This document shows positions 8,238-18,200 of a DNA stretch of 41,900 nucleotides, one piece after another. The stretch is from JAAZIN01 sp964464625 (GTDB lineage Bacteria; Bacillota; Dethiobacteria; DTU022). The position numbers and the translations under genes are program-made. The notes below the pieces were generated by a model. That model saw only the letters and a program-made list of their open reading frames with translations. It was not told the DNA's origin and searched no databases. Positions within the stretch are counted from its first letter, which is position 1. Each line of letters opens with the position of its first letter. The stretch is from the NCBI GenBank assembly GCA_964464625.1, contig CAYXKD010000012.1, positions 1 to 41,900 on the forward strand. The letters are read 5' to 3'.

Positions 8238-8789
8238 ATGTACTGGGAAGAAAAGGGTCCTGCCAACACGGAGGCTACTATTGAAGCCGCCCTGATAAGG
8301 GCAGAGGAGCTTGAAGTTAACAGTATCGTTGTGGCTTCAAACAGCGGCGCCACAGCTGAAAAACTTTACGAGATGGGAAAAGAATTCAAAATCATCTGCG
8401 TCACCCATCACATCGGTTTTACCGGGCCAGGTGAAGATGAGATGCCTGCCAGAATAAGATCTGCTCTTAAGAAAAAAGGCCTGGAAGTGCTTACCACTAC
8501 ACATCTCCTGGCCGGCGTAGGTCGTGCTCTGCAATACAGGTTTCAGGGAGCTTATCCTTCGGAAATTATCGCTTCCGCCCTGCGGTTGTTTGGTCAGGGG
8601 GTAAAAGTATGCGTGGAGATCAGCGTCATGGCCCTTGATGCCGGTTTGATCCCTTACGGCAAAGAGATCGTGGCCATAGGCGGCAGCGGCAGGGGAGCCG
8701 ATACATCCTGTGTGATCACCCCGGCTCATTCAAACAACTTTTTTGATACGATCGTTAAGGAGATCATCTGCATGCCCAGAGAAAAATAG
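8238..8789 (+). CDS. stand-alone pyruvate-kinase C-terminal-domain-like protein
   Basis: The 183-residue protein resembles the alpha/beta C-terminal (allosteric) domain of pyruvate kinase, with the ASNSGATAEKL strand-turn-helix (near residues 36-46) and a later glycine-rich AIGGSGRGADT loop. It has no barrel or catalytic residues of pyruvate kinase, so it is not expected to make pyruvate. Such single-domain proteins occur in Clostridia and archaea with no firm function; small-molecule binding is a guess. ATG 8238 lies 7 bases after GAGGAGGT, so it is preferred over the GTG at 8229. It is upstream of degV-fakA by about 220 bp and may be transcribed separately. Confidence 0.65.
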   Translation: MYWEEKGPANTEATIEAALIRAEELEVNSIVVASNSGATAEKLYEMGKEFKIICVTHHIGFTGPGEDEMPARIRSALKKKGLEVLTTTHLLAGVGRALQYRFQGAYPSEIIASALRLFGQGVKVCVEISVMALDAGLIPYGKEIVAIGGSGRGADTSCVITPAHSNNFFDTIVKEIICMPREK

Positions 8790-8896
8790 CTCCCACCGGA
8801 ACAGTAATTTCTTCTATAAAAGACCACAGCAACACCAAGGTGTTGGAGCATCAATAAGGGGGTGCGATTTCCCGTACTATTCCGATAGTTGGAGCT

Positions 8897-9010
8897 ATGA
8901 TACTACTGGATCAACTTAAAGCGAACAACAGCAACATCAAAGAAACACCCTTGGATAAACCCGGAAGGATCTTTGGCTTGAAAGCAAAGGAAAGGGGAGA
9001 TGCTGGATAA
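8897..9010 (+). CDS. possible 37-codon small ORF overlapping degV
   Basis: The frame ATG (8897) to TAA (9008-9010) encodes a basic 37-residue peptide, and its stop overlaps the degV start as TAATG. This overlap would allow translational coupling. The GGAG site is only two bases from the ATG, so the start is poor. Nothing recognisable is in the product. It is reported as a possibility only. Confidence 0.25.
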   Translation: MILLDQLKANNSNIKETPLDKPGRIFGLKAKERGDAG

Positions 9011-9846
9011 TGCACAAGATCGCCCTGGTAACAGATTCAACAGCCTACCTCTCAGAGGAAGAGATCAACCGTTACGGTATTACCGTTGTTCCACTGACGG
9101 TGAACTTCCATGACGGTTTTATTTACGATGGAATTGTTGACACTGCAGAATTCTTTGCTCGCGTTGACAGGTCGGATAAGTTGCCCTTTACTTCGCAACC
9201 TTCAGCAGGGGCTTTTGTCGAAGTATATAAAAGGCTCCTTGAAGGGGAAAAAGAGATTGTCTCTATTCACCTTTCTTCTGGATTAAGCGGCACATATGAA
9301 AGCGCCAGGGGAGCATCCTTCATGGTTGATCCCGATAGAATTACAGTTATCGACTCGATGACTACTTCAGCCGTCCTCGCCTTTCTGGTCCTGGCGGCGG
9401 CACAGTGGGCTGAAGAGGGTATGGACCGCGATGAGATAAACGCCAAGGTGCAGCAGGCCACTAAAGAAATTGGCTCTTTCTTTATTCCGGACACCCTTGA
9501 GTATTTGAAAAAAGGCGGCCGCATCGGCGGAGCACAGGCACTGATCGGGTCCCTGCTCCAGATAAAACCTCTTCTTTATTTTTTAGATGGTAAAATTGAG
9601 GTTTTTGATAAAGTGAGAACCAGGCGAAAGGCGATCCAGCGGATGCTGGCTGAGCTGCCCCGGGAAGGCAAACATTTAAAAGTGGCTGTAGTCCACTGCG
9701 CTGCGTTTGATGATGCCGTTGAGATTAAGAATAAGATCCTGGAGATGGCCCCTCATGCACGGGTGGAAATTAGAGAGTTTGGTCCCGTTCTAAGCACCCA
9801 TGGAGGCCCTGGGCTGGTCGGTATGGGCTTTTGGACGTATGAATAG
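9010..9846 (+). CDS. DegV family fatty-acid-binding protein (FakB-like)
   Basis: The 278-residue protein has the DegV fold: an N-terminal VTDSTAYL motif that binds the fatty-acid carboxylate, SLSSGLSGTYESA-like sequence near residues 83-96, and FIPDTLEYLKKGGRI near 157-171. DegV/FakB proteins hold a fatty acid for phosphorylation by FakA, feeding acyl-phosphate to phospholipid synthesis. The next gene is fakA, 27 bases on, which supports this role. The ATG is preceded by GGGGAG. The chain length it prefers is unknown. Confidence 0.88.
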   Translation: MHKIALVTDSTAYLSEEEINRYGITVVPLTVNFHDGFIYDGIVDTAEFFARVDRSDKLPFTSQPSAGAFVEVYKRLLEGEKEIVSIHLSSGLSGTYESARGASFMVDPDRITVIDSMTTSAVLAFLVLAAAQWAEEGMDRDEINAKVQQATKEIGSFFIPDTLEYLKKGGRIGGAQALIGSLLQIKPLLYFLDGKIEVFDKVRTRRKAIQRMLAELPREGKHLKVAVVHCAAFDDAVEIKNKILEMAPHARVEIREFGPVLSTHGGPGLVGMGFWTYE

Positions 9847-9873
9847 AACAGTCACCAAGAAGGAGGCCCGGAA

Positions 9874-11565
9874 TTGGCGGAAAGAACAAAAAAAAACGCA
9901 GATGTTATGATCAATGCCGCAGATTTTCAAAAAATAATCGTTGGGGCAAGCTTATTTTTTGATCGGGAAAAAGAAACAATCAATGCACTTAATGTTTTCC
10001 CGGTACCTGATGGCGACACCGGAACAAACATGAGCATGACCCTGGCTGCCGCTTCGGAGGCAGCACTTGTCTACAAAGGCGACTCTGTGGGCGGAATCGC
10101 CATCGAGACCGCCTCGAGCGCTCTAATGGGCGCCCGTGGTAATTCCGGAGTGATCCTTTCTCAGTTTTTGCGCGGGATCGCCCGGGGGTTGCAGAGAAAA
10201 AAAGTGGCCTATTCTAATGATCTAAGCAAGGCCTTTCAATATGGCGTGGTCTATGCCTACAAAGCCGTGTCAAAACCGGTGGAGGGCACTATCCTGACGG
10301 TAGCCCGGGAGACTGCACGCGGCGCCAGAAGCGCTGCGCGCAGCGGAAGCGATCTTTGCGAAATTATCAAGAATGCCATTGAAAGAGGCAGGGAGGCTCT
10401 GGCCAGGACTACTGAAATGCTGCCTGCATTAAAAGAGGCGGGCGTTGTCGATGCCGGAGGGCTGGGACTGATTGTATTCCTGGAAGGATGCCTTTTCGCC
10501 GTACAGCATGCCCAGGGTGAAATCCTGACCCGTAAAGAAGCCGCAGAAATTGAGACTGGAGAAAAAAGCAACAGGGACAAGGTGCAATTTGCAGCCGGAG
10601 AGACAGTTGACCTGCCCTACCCTTACTGCACCGAGTTGATCATCAGGGGCACACCGGCGGTTGCTGAACTTAAAGAAAAACTGGAACCGCTGGGAGATTC
10701 GCTGCTCGTGGTGGGCCAGGAAGAGATCTGTAAAGTGCACCTGCATACAGCAGATCCAGGCCGGACCCTTTCCATCTGTATGGCGTACGGCTCCCTGCAT
10801 GATATTAAAATAGACAACATGGCAGATCAACACCACCATGCTTTCAATTTGCAGGCACCCATTGAAACTGTAATCACTCTGGCAGGGTTCAGAAAACCGA
10901 AGGAAAAAGAGGATGTCGGCATTATCGCCGTCTCTTTCGGAGAGGGAGTCAAGGAGCTATTTTTAAGCCTGGGTGCTGATGAGATCGTCTACGGCGGCCA
11001 GACAATGAATCCCCGTGTCGAGGATCTTTTTAACGCTGTGCAGCGGATCCCTACCGACAGGGTGGTAATCCTGCCGAATAACAAAAACATCCAGATGGTC
11101 GCTCAGCAGGTGCAGAAACTTTGCGCTAAAGAGGTGGCAGTAATCGGCACCCGCACTATAGCCCAGGGTCTTGCCGCCCTGGTAGCCTTCAACCCTGCAG
11201 CAGATTTTGATGATAACACTCACGCCATGGAAGCAAGCCTGAAGCAGGTTAAATCCGGAGAGGTTACTTATGCTATCAGAGACACCACCGTGGGGGGTAA
11301 TGAAGTTTCCCGGGGCTCTTACCTGGGGCTTTACGACGGGAGACTTTGCAGCGCCGGAGAGGAGCTTGCCCCCACTGCACTTGATCTTATCTCTCTGATG
11401 CTGGATAAGGATGACGAGCTGGTTACTGTTCTTTACGGTAAAGGAATCCAACGCAGTGAAGCCGAAGCGCTTGCTAATGCGGTGGAAAATACTTATCCCC
11501 ACGTTGAGGTTGAGCTGAAATACGGCGGCCAGCCCATCTACTACTACATCCTTTCAATAGAGTAG
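9874..11565 (+). CDS. fakA: fatty acid kinase subunit FakA (DAK2/YloV family)
   Basis: The 563-residue protein is the kinase part of the FakAB system, which phosphorylates fatty acids held by DegV-type proteins. The N-terminal DhaL-like domain carries the Mg/ATP aspartates in PVPDGDTGTNM (about 44-53) and the nucleotide loop MGARGNSGVILSQFLRG. The middle and C-terminal DegV-like parts end in a PIYYYILSIE tail typical of YloV. The start is TTG at 9874, placed 7 bases after a perfect AGGAGG; no closer ATG exists. It forms an operon with degV. It ends 18 bp from the convergent tex gene with no clear terminator between. Confidence 0.92.
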   Translation: MAERTKKNADVMINAADFQKIIVGASLFFDREKETINALNVFPVPDGDTGTNMSMTLAAASEAALVYKGDSVGGIAIETASSALMGARGNSGVILSQFLRGIARGLQRKKVAYSNDLSKAFQYGVVYAYKAVSKPVEGTILTVARETARGARSAARSGSDLCEIIKNAIERGREALARTTEMLPALKEAGVVDAGGLGLIVFLEGCLFAVQHAQGEILTRKEAAEIETGEKSNRDKVQFAAGETVDLPYPYCTELIIRGTPAVAELKEKLEPLGDSLLVVGQEEICKVHLHTADPGRTLSICMAYGSLHDIKIDNMADQHHHAFNLQAPIETVITLAGFRKPKEKEDVGIIAVSFGEGVKELFLSLGADEIVYGGQTMNPRVEDLFNAVQRIPTDRVVILPNNKNIQMVAQQVQKLCAKEVAVIGTRTIAQGLAALVAFNPAADFDDNTHAMEASLKQVKSGEVTYAIRDTTVGGNEVSRGSYLGLYDGRLCSAGEELAPTALDLISLMLDKDDELVTVLYGKGIQRSEAEALANAVENTYPHVEVELKYGGQPIYYYILSIE

Positions 11566-11583
11566 GGCGGGGTTTTTTAGGGC

Positions 11584-13713
11584 TCACTTCACCGCAACAA
11601 GAGCCAGGGAAATGCGTTCGCGCTCCCGGTCCACTGCGATGACATTCACCTCGATAATATCGCCCGGGGACAGGATCTCCGATGGATGGCGAAAGCGGCG
11701 GTCATCCAGGGCTGAACGGTGGAGCAGCCCGTCACGGCCCACCCCTATATCCACAAAAGCACCAAAATCGACGACATTGCGCACCGTTCCGGAGAGAATC
11801 ATCCCTTCGGCAAGATCTGCCAGCTTTTTGATCTCCACACGGAAAAGCGGCGGCGGCAGTTCATCGCGGGGGTCGCGTCCTGGCTGAAGAAGGGCGTCAA
11901 TGATATCCTTCACCGTAGGCAGCCCCGCCCCAAGTTCAGCAGCCAGGGCAGCTGCGTCAAGAGAGGTCAGTCCTCCAGGAAGTTCTTTTGCCAGGGCGTT
12001 AATTCTTTCGGCCAGCGGATATGATTCAGGATGTACAGAGGTGTTGTCCAGAAAATTATCCCCGCCGGGAATACGCAGAAAACCGGCGCACTGGGTGTAG
12101 GTAGCCTTCCCAAGGCGGGAAACATTAAGCAGTTCGCAGCGTGCACGGAATTTCCCTTCACGATCCCGGTAAGCCACTATGTTTTTAGCCACGGCAGGCT
12201 TGATTCCTGCCACATGAGCCAGCAGGGAAGAAGAGGCGGTATTCAGATCCACTCCGATGCTGTTGACACAGGACTCCACCACGCCATCAAGAGCGGCGGC
12301 AAGCCGCCTCTGGTTGACATCGTGTTGATACTGCCCCACCCCCATTGATTTCGGTTCGATCTTGACCAGTTCAGCCAGGGGATCCTGAATCCGACGGGCG
12401 ATGGAGACTGCACCACGCAGACTCACATCCAGGCAGGGCAGCTCTTCACGGGCCAGGGGTGAAGCTGAATAGACCGAAGCCCCTGCCTCGCTGACGATGG
12501 CATAGGAGAGAGTATGGGTAAATGATGAAATCAGGGAGGCTACAAATTCCTCTGTTTCCCGCGAGGCAGTGCCGTTGCCGATAACAATTATATCCACATG
12601 GTAGCGCTCAATTAAAGAGCCCATGATCTGCGCAGCTTCGGCGGAGCGCCGTTGCGGAGGATGGGGATAGATCGTGGCTGTGGCCACTACTTTTCCGGTC
12701 GCATCAACCACCGCCGCCTTGCAGCCGGTGCGGTAGCCTGGATCAAGGCCCAGGACAACCCTGTCTCGAACAGGCGGCTGCAACAGCAACGCCCTCAGGT
12801 TGGCGGCAAAGACTTTTATAGCCTGCTCCCCGGCCTTTTCGGTAAGTGAAACGCGAATTTCCCGTTCTATAGCCGGGGCGACAAGGCGCCTGTAAGAATC
12901 TTCAACTGCCTCCTGGAGATACGGCGCAAAGGAAGATTGGGGATCAGGCGGGTAGAGCCGCAGCATGGCAGCAATACACCTTTCTGCAGGCATTTCCAGC
13001 TTTACGGATAGGAAACCCTCGCGCTCTCCCCGGTTGATGGCCAGGAGACGGTGCGAAGGGATCTTTGCCACCGCCTCGTGAAAGTCGCTGTATTGCTCAT
13101 AGACACCGGCAGATTGACCCGCAGACGCCTGTGAAAAGATGACCCCCTCCCGGTATACCTTTTCACGTACCAGCTGCCTGATGCGAGGGTCATCAGCCAG
13201 GTTCTCCGCTACAATATCGCGCGCACCCTTAAGCGCAGTTTCAACACCATCGACTTCTAACCCTCTGAGCAGCGGAGGAACTAGTTCATCCAGCTTACCG
13301 TGCGCCTGCTCCAGGATGAGGCCAGCCAGCGGGGTCAGCCCTCTTTCCCGGGCAATGCCGGCACGGGTGCGCCGCTTCGGCCTGAAGGGCAGATAGATAT
13401 CCTCTATCTCCTGCAGGCGACGTGCCGCGGCAAGGGTCCGTTCGATCTCAAGCGTCAGCTTATCCTGTGCCGCTATGAGTTGCCGCACCTCTCCCCGGCG
13501 CTCTTCCAGATTCCGCAGGTAGCAAAGCCTGTCATCAAGGCGCCTTAAGAGATCTTCATCAAGTTCACCTGTAACCTCTTTGCGGTAACGGGCAATAAAA
13601 GGTATGGTATTTCCATCGTCAAGGAGGGTGACCGCACTAAGCGCCTGGGCCTCCCTGATACCGAGTTCCCTCGCCAGGTGTGCGGCAATCTCTTCATGAA
13701 CGGTCTGTGCCAA
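11584..13713 (-). CDS. tex: Tex family RNA-binding protein / transcription accessory protein
   Basis: The 709-residue protein has the full Tex layout: N-terminal helix-turn-helix part, YqgF/RNase-H-like domain (VLGLDPGYRTGCKAAVVD, near 320-337), helix-hairpin-helix repeats (DLNTASSSLLAHVAGI and the later LLNVSRLGKATYTQCAGFLRI), and a C-terminal S1 RNA-binding domain (GMILSGTVRNVVDFGAFVDIG, near 638-658). Tex proteins bind nucleic acid and affect transcription and RNA turnover. The start is TTG at 13713, eight bases after AAGGGAG. It appears monocistronic. The gene is a housekeeping marker and forms the left flank of the defence locus. Confidence 0.93.
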   Translation of the reverse strand: MAQTVHEEIAAHLARELGIREAQALSAVTLLDDGNTIPFIARYRKEVTGELDEDLLRRLDDRLCYLRNLEERRGEVRQLIAAQDKLTLEIERTLAAARRLQEIEDIYLPFRPKRRTRAGIARERGLTPLAGLILEQAHGKLDELVPPLLRGLEVDGVETALKGARDIVAENLADDPRIRQLVREKVYREGVIFSQASAGQSAGVYEQYSDFHEAVAKIPSHRLLAINRGEREGFLSVKLEMPAERCIAAMLRLYPPDPQSSFAPYLQEAVEDSYRRLVAPAIEREIRVSLTEKAGEQAIKVFAANLRALLLQPPVRDRVVLGLDPGYRTGCKAAVVDATGKVVATATIYPHPPQRRSAEAAQIMGSLIERYHVDIIVIGNGTASRETEEFVASLISSFTHTLSYAIVSEAGASVYSASPLAREELPCLDVSLRGAVSIARRIQDPLAELVKIEPKSMGVGQYQHDVNQRRLAAALDGVVESCVNSIGVDLNTASSSLLAHVAGIKPAVAKNIVAYRDREGKFRARCELLNVSRLGKATYTQCAGFLRIPGGDNFLDNTSVHPESYPLAERINALAKELPGGLTSLDAAALAAELGAGLPTVKDIIDALLQPGRDPRDELPPPLFRVEIKKLADLAEGMILSGTVRNVVDFGAFVDIGVGRDGLLHRSALDDRRFRHPSEILSPGDIIEVNVIAVDRERERISLALVAVK

Positions 13714-13910
13714 CGGTTAGTCTCCCTTCAGCAATTGCTATGTCTATTGTTTAATTTACCCGGTTCAGAATATCAATGATCCACTATAGAAACAGAATTC
13801 GCGATTTGTAAAAAGAAACCCTGTTGCTCCTGGATGCTGGTAAGTTGAAAGTTGTAATATAGGGACTGTTATTTTATCCAAGATTCACCACCAATTATTG
13901 TCGCAGGCTC

Positions 13911-13935
13911 CGCTTGTCACCCTGAGCAAAGCGAA
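13911..13935. repeat. dispersed-repeat-like sequence (CCCTGAGCAAAGCG type)
   Basis: GTCACCCTGAGCAAAGCGAA (13916-13935), preceded by CGCTT so that it can fold into a 5-bp stem with AAGCG, resembles a short intergenic repeat motif seen in many bacterial genomes. It is single-copy in this window. It sits between tex and the end of the jet operon. Confidence 0.35.
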
Positions 13936-13966
13936 AAAACACCCGGTCTCCAAGGCCCTCCATTCA

Positions 13967-15214
13967 TTAAAGGGAGACAGCTTCCTGTTCGATGCGCACT
14001 TTTTTCTCTAGCATGAGGCGGATAAGCGGATGAAAGGGCTCGTAAGCGAGATCATCAAGTAAAGCTGCGAGTTTTGACAGATAAGGTTTGTCCAATGGCT
14101 GTCCCAGGTGGAGAGAGCGCAGGTAAGTGGGAATATCCATCAAGTGGGGTTCAAAGGAAATCCCCGTTTTTACCTCCAGGTGGCGCCAGATTTGAAAACC
14201 ACCCAGATCGAGATCGCCCCAGTGGTAGAAGGGAACCACCCGGCCCTCACTTTTAAAAAAGGCGGCAAGTTTCTCCAGGAGAAGGCGGCGCCCGCGGTTA
14301 TGGTAGCCGCCCAGGTAAATCACCAGGTGCCCGGGCGGCCCTTCGCGCAGGTAGTGGTAGAAGGAAGTCTTGTTTTCTATGGTCATCACAGCGGCGGCTT
14401 TGCTTTCGATGATCTCCAGGTCGCGGGCCATCTCCACCGGCAGCCCCAGGTCGGGATAAAAGGAGGTAAGGTCAACCACCCCCGCAGAGGTGGTGAAAAT
14501 CAGGGGACCGGCTAAAAGAATATGACTGGGGTGGTCAATAATCCCGCGCTCTGCCAGAAGGGCAGCGTCATCGAGCCCTACTTCTTCAGGAGGAAGACAA
14601 AAATCCCTGGCCAGCTGAAGGATTCCCCTTTCAATCTGTTCCCACCGCTTAGAATTGCCGTAGAGCTGCACACTCAAAACCCGCCTGGCGGTATCTTTTT
14701 CCCGGGTCTCAAAGAGGGCACGCAATCCCTGCAGCAGCTCACGGAAAAGCTGCGGCTGCTCCGCCTTCAGCGGCGGAGGCAGCAGCTGCAGCAAGGCCAG
14801 GCGCTCGCCCAGCTCCCGGCAAAAACTAAACAGTTCCTCCGGAGCCGCTTTTTCATATTCCGCAAGGAAAAGAGCCGCCTCCCGGTAGAACACATTCCGG
14901 GGAATGCGGTGCAACGCCGCATATATCCCCGATAGGGATGGCTCCGCCAGTGCAATCCGCTGCAGCGTGCCGCCGCGGTCGAAGCGAACCCAGTCCAGCT
15001 GCACCCAGCCGCGGCGCTCCAGTGCCTCCATCTCATCGTTGAACATGAGGCGAAAACTGCTGTCGCTAACGTGAAAATAGTCGGGAAAACCTTTCTTATT
15101 AACGGGCAGCAAAACCCGGCGTCTGTTTTTTTCGCTTCGGCCATAATCCCGGCGCCGTTCGTAGCGATCCAGCAGTGCATGAAGCACTTTTTTTTGTATA
15201 GCGCTTAGCTCCAT
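13967..15214 (-). CDS. jetD: Wadjet defence nuclease subunit JetD
   Basis: JetD is the Toprim-domain endonuclease of Wadjet, which cleaves closed-circular plasmid DNA extruded by JetABC. The 415-residue protein has an N-terminal winged-helix arm region (DUF3322-like) and a C-terminal Toprim (DUF2220-like) domain. The catalytic glutamate is seen in MTIENKTSF (E280) and the metal aspartates in HWGDLDLGGF (D334, D336). The ATG at 15214 overlaps the end of jetC by 10 bases, so they are translationally coupled. It is the last gene of the operon; a T6 run (minus strand, 13934-13939) follows about 30 bases after the stop. All expected catalytic residues are present, so it looks active. Confidence 0.92.
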   Translation of the reverse strand: MELSAIQKKVLHALLDRYERRRDYGRSEKNRRRVLLPVNKKGFPDYFHVSDSSFRLMFNDEMEALERRGWVQLDWVRFDRGGTLQRIALAEPSLSGIYAALHRIPRNVFYREAALFLAEYEKAAPEELFSFCRELGERLALLQLLPPPLKAEQPQLFRELLQGLRALFETREKDTARRVLSVQLYGNSKRWEQIERGILQLARDFCLPPEEVGLDDAALLAERGIIDHPSHILLAGPLIFTTSAGVVDLTSFYPDLGLPVEMARDLEIIESKAAAVMTIENKTSFYHYLREGPPGHLVIYLGGYHNRGRRLLLEKLAAFFKSEGRVVPFYHWGDLDLGGFQIWRHLEVKTGISFEPHLMDIPTYLRSLHLGQPLDKPYLSKLAALLDDLAYEPFHPLIRLMLEKKVRIEQEAVSL

Positions 15215-18200
15215 CCATCCAGATCCTTCCGGCTGACCCGCTCAATAAAGCTGTTGAAACCGTCGCGCATGACGATAAGGTTGGTGTTCATGTAAGGAAC
15301 GATGAGCTGGATCCGGCCGGTAGGTGCGACAATCACCGCCTGGAACCCAAGATTTTTCATGAAGGCAACGGCTTCCTCGATGCGGTCGGCATCCATGCGG
15401 TTGAAAGCTTCGTCAAAGACAACGAGGCGCAGTGTGTCGCTTTTCCGGTAGAGCTGATAGGCCTGGTAAAAAGAGGCCAGAATGGCCACGTAAAATGGAA
15501 CCTGCGTCTCACCGCCGGATTTATCGCGGGCCACCTTTGAGAAATAGCTCTTGTGATTGTGTGTATCGGTGATGATAATATCAAAATCGAGGTAGGAGCG
15601 GTAGTCGGTCAGCGCCTGCACATTTACCGGAAAATCGTCCCCCTCGCGGGTGATCTCGTTGAAAAGATCGGTAATCGTATCTCCGTGCTTTTGGAAAAAG
15701 GTTTCCCGGAAAATGGAACCCTGGTACACGCCTGTGTCCATGATCATTTCATAATAGCGCCGGGTATCCTGGCTCGGGGTCAGGCTGAAGCGGTAGGCAT
15801 CGGTACCGAAGCGCATATCCTGCAGCGCGCGGTTCAGCTCCTTGATCTCCTCACGGGCTAGCTTGATGAATTCCCCCAGCCGGGCAACAAAGTTCTCCTG
15901 GAAACTCTGCTCCGCCTGCTCCCGCGCTTCCCGCGCCCGGGTCTCGTAATCCTGCAGATGGCTCTCTACCAGGAGCTGCAGCCGCTGCCGGAAAGCCTCA
16001 TTATCCTCTGCTGATGGATCACCCGAAAAGTGAAAGCTGAACACGAACTCGGTGCGTAGCTGGACCAGTGCCGGCCGGCGCTTATCGATTCGGGTCCGGG
16101 CCCCCTCATTGCTGCTGGTATAATTCTGATGCAGTTCAGCCGGATTTTTCCGTGCTGCCTCGCGTTTCCACTTTTGGGCGCATTCCTCCTGCAGCGCTGC
16201 CGGCAGGGCCTCCAGGTACGCTCCACAGGTTTGCCTTTTCGCCTCCGCCGCCTGCCGCAACTCCTCAACAGCACTGTCCAGGTCGGCAATCTTCACCCTT
16301 AACCCGCCCCGCTCATCAATAGCCTGTTCAAGCTTCTCCTTCAGGCTCCTCAGCGATTCCTCCCGCCGGGCCAGCGTCCTTTTCAGCTCTTCCAGCTCAC
16401 TGAAGTCGAGCGAGAGCAGCTCCCTCTGCTGCGCAGCCTGCTTCTCTTCCAGCCCCGGCCTGGCCTGCAGCTGTTCCACTGTCTGCGACCAGGCGCGGTA
16501 ACGATCTCTTTTATCAAGAACCAGGTGGCCTGCAGATGCGGCGGCGGCAATCCGCTGCTCCGCCTCCGACAGCAAACGCTCCGCCTCCTGGAGCTCACCT
16601 TTTTTACGGGCCAGCTGAAAACGGACTGCCTCCTTGCCGATATAGGGGAGTTCAAAATGTGCCCGGGGAATCTGCCTGAGGCTGTGGTCCCGGTACAGCA
16701 ACCCTTCCGGCGTAACGGCTGACTCGTGCTCCTTGAGCTCGCTGGCCGAGCGGCACTTGATCACGGTGCCCAGCAACCGGGCGGCGTAAGCTTCTGCATA
16801 ATCAACCTCTGCAGTGATCTCCGCAGCCAGACTTTGCGCGCACGGCGGCTGCGCTTCTTCAAGCAGGCCTACGGTATTCACCAGGCCTACATCCTCCAGG
16901 TTTGAGCTGGGTTTCTCCCGCCGGAAAAGGTCCAGCGCTGCGTCAAAGTGGCCCGGGGGGATCAGGAGATCGAATTTTTGGGGATGGAGGCATCCTTCGA
17001 CGGCATCTCGCCAGTCCGGATCGCGGATCTCCAGAACCTCGCAAAAGATATGAACAGGGATCGGCTCCCCGGCCAGGGTGAGCAGCTCCCGCTCAAGGAG
17101 CTGCTTCAGCCGCATGGTGGGTGACTCGCGGCCGAGAATCTGGTTTTTTGAGAGGCCGCGCAGATCCTCCTTGAGACAGGTGATCTGCTCACGGAGCCCC
17201 CGGGCTTCTTCTTCAAGGCTGTTTTTCAACAGAAATAGCCACTCCATGGCCTTCTGCCACCCCGCGGCAAGTTTTTCCCAATCTTCAGGATAATCCCTTT
17301 CCGGTGCACCGGTCGCAGCAATCCATCTTTCCACCGCCGCCGGCAGCGGTTGGCTGAGAAGCAGCGGCCCATCAACATACTGCATCACCCGGTGCAGCTC
17401 TGCCCCTTCGCCGGCCTCCTGTTTGAACTGGTTGCTTAAATTCTTTTCCAACCGGCCCAACCGCGCCAGCTCATCACCAAGCTCCTCAAGGCTTCGCTGC
17501 AGTTCCCTTTCCCGTTTAAATGATTCGTTTTCAGCAATCTCCGCTCTCAACCTGGTGATCCCCTCTTCCAGGGATTGCCGCTGCGCCCTGTCCCGTTCAA
17601 TTCGCGCCGCCAGCGCTTTTATCGCCTGCTCCGCTTTCTCTTTTTCCTCCTCTTTCTGCCCGGCCCGGTTCTCCTCCAGCTCCCAGCCGGCCCGCTGCAC
17701 CATGTAGCCGCCCAGGTTCAGCTGCCGGCGCAATTTTTCAATTTCTTCATAGCCCTCCTCGATCTGCTCAAGCGCGGCGATCTCCCTTCTGGTATCACCG
17801 ATGATCCGCTCAACTTCACGGAATTTTTCGAAGTAGTCCCGCATGGTCTCTACATCGATAACCTTCTCTTCGAGGATGTAATCATGCACAAAACGGCGCA
17901 GATCAGTGATGGGGGAGAAGGATATCCCCTTGCTGAACAGAGAAAAAAATGATTCCTTGGCCCCGCCGAAAAGCTGCCTTAGATCACTGATGTAGCACCC
18001 AAGATCATTGCGATAATTCTGGTGCTTCATCCCCCTGGCTTTCAGGTGGTCGAAAAATTCCCGCCGGCTGTACGGCAGGGACGGCTCCTTGAAGAAAAGT
18101 TCATCGCACAGCGGCTCCTCGTCTACCCTGAAGAATACGTGATCCTCCTCGCCGGTAGCATGGTAGTAGTCGCAGACCACCCCGATAAGGTAGGACTTGC

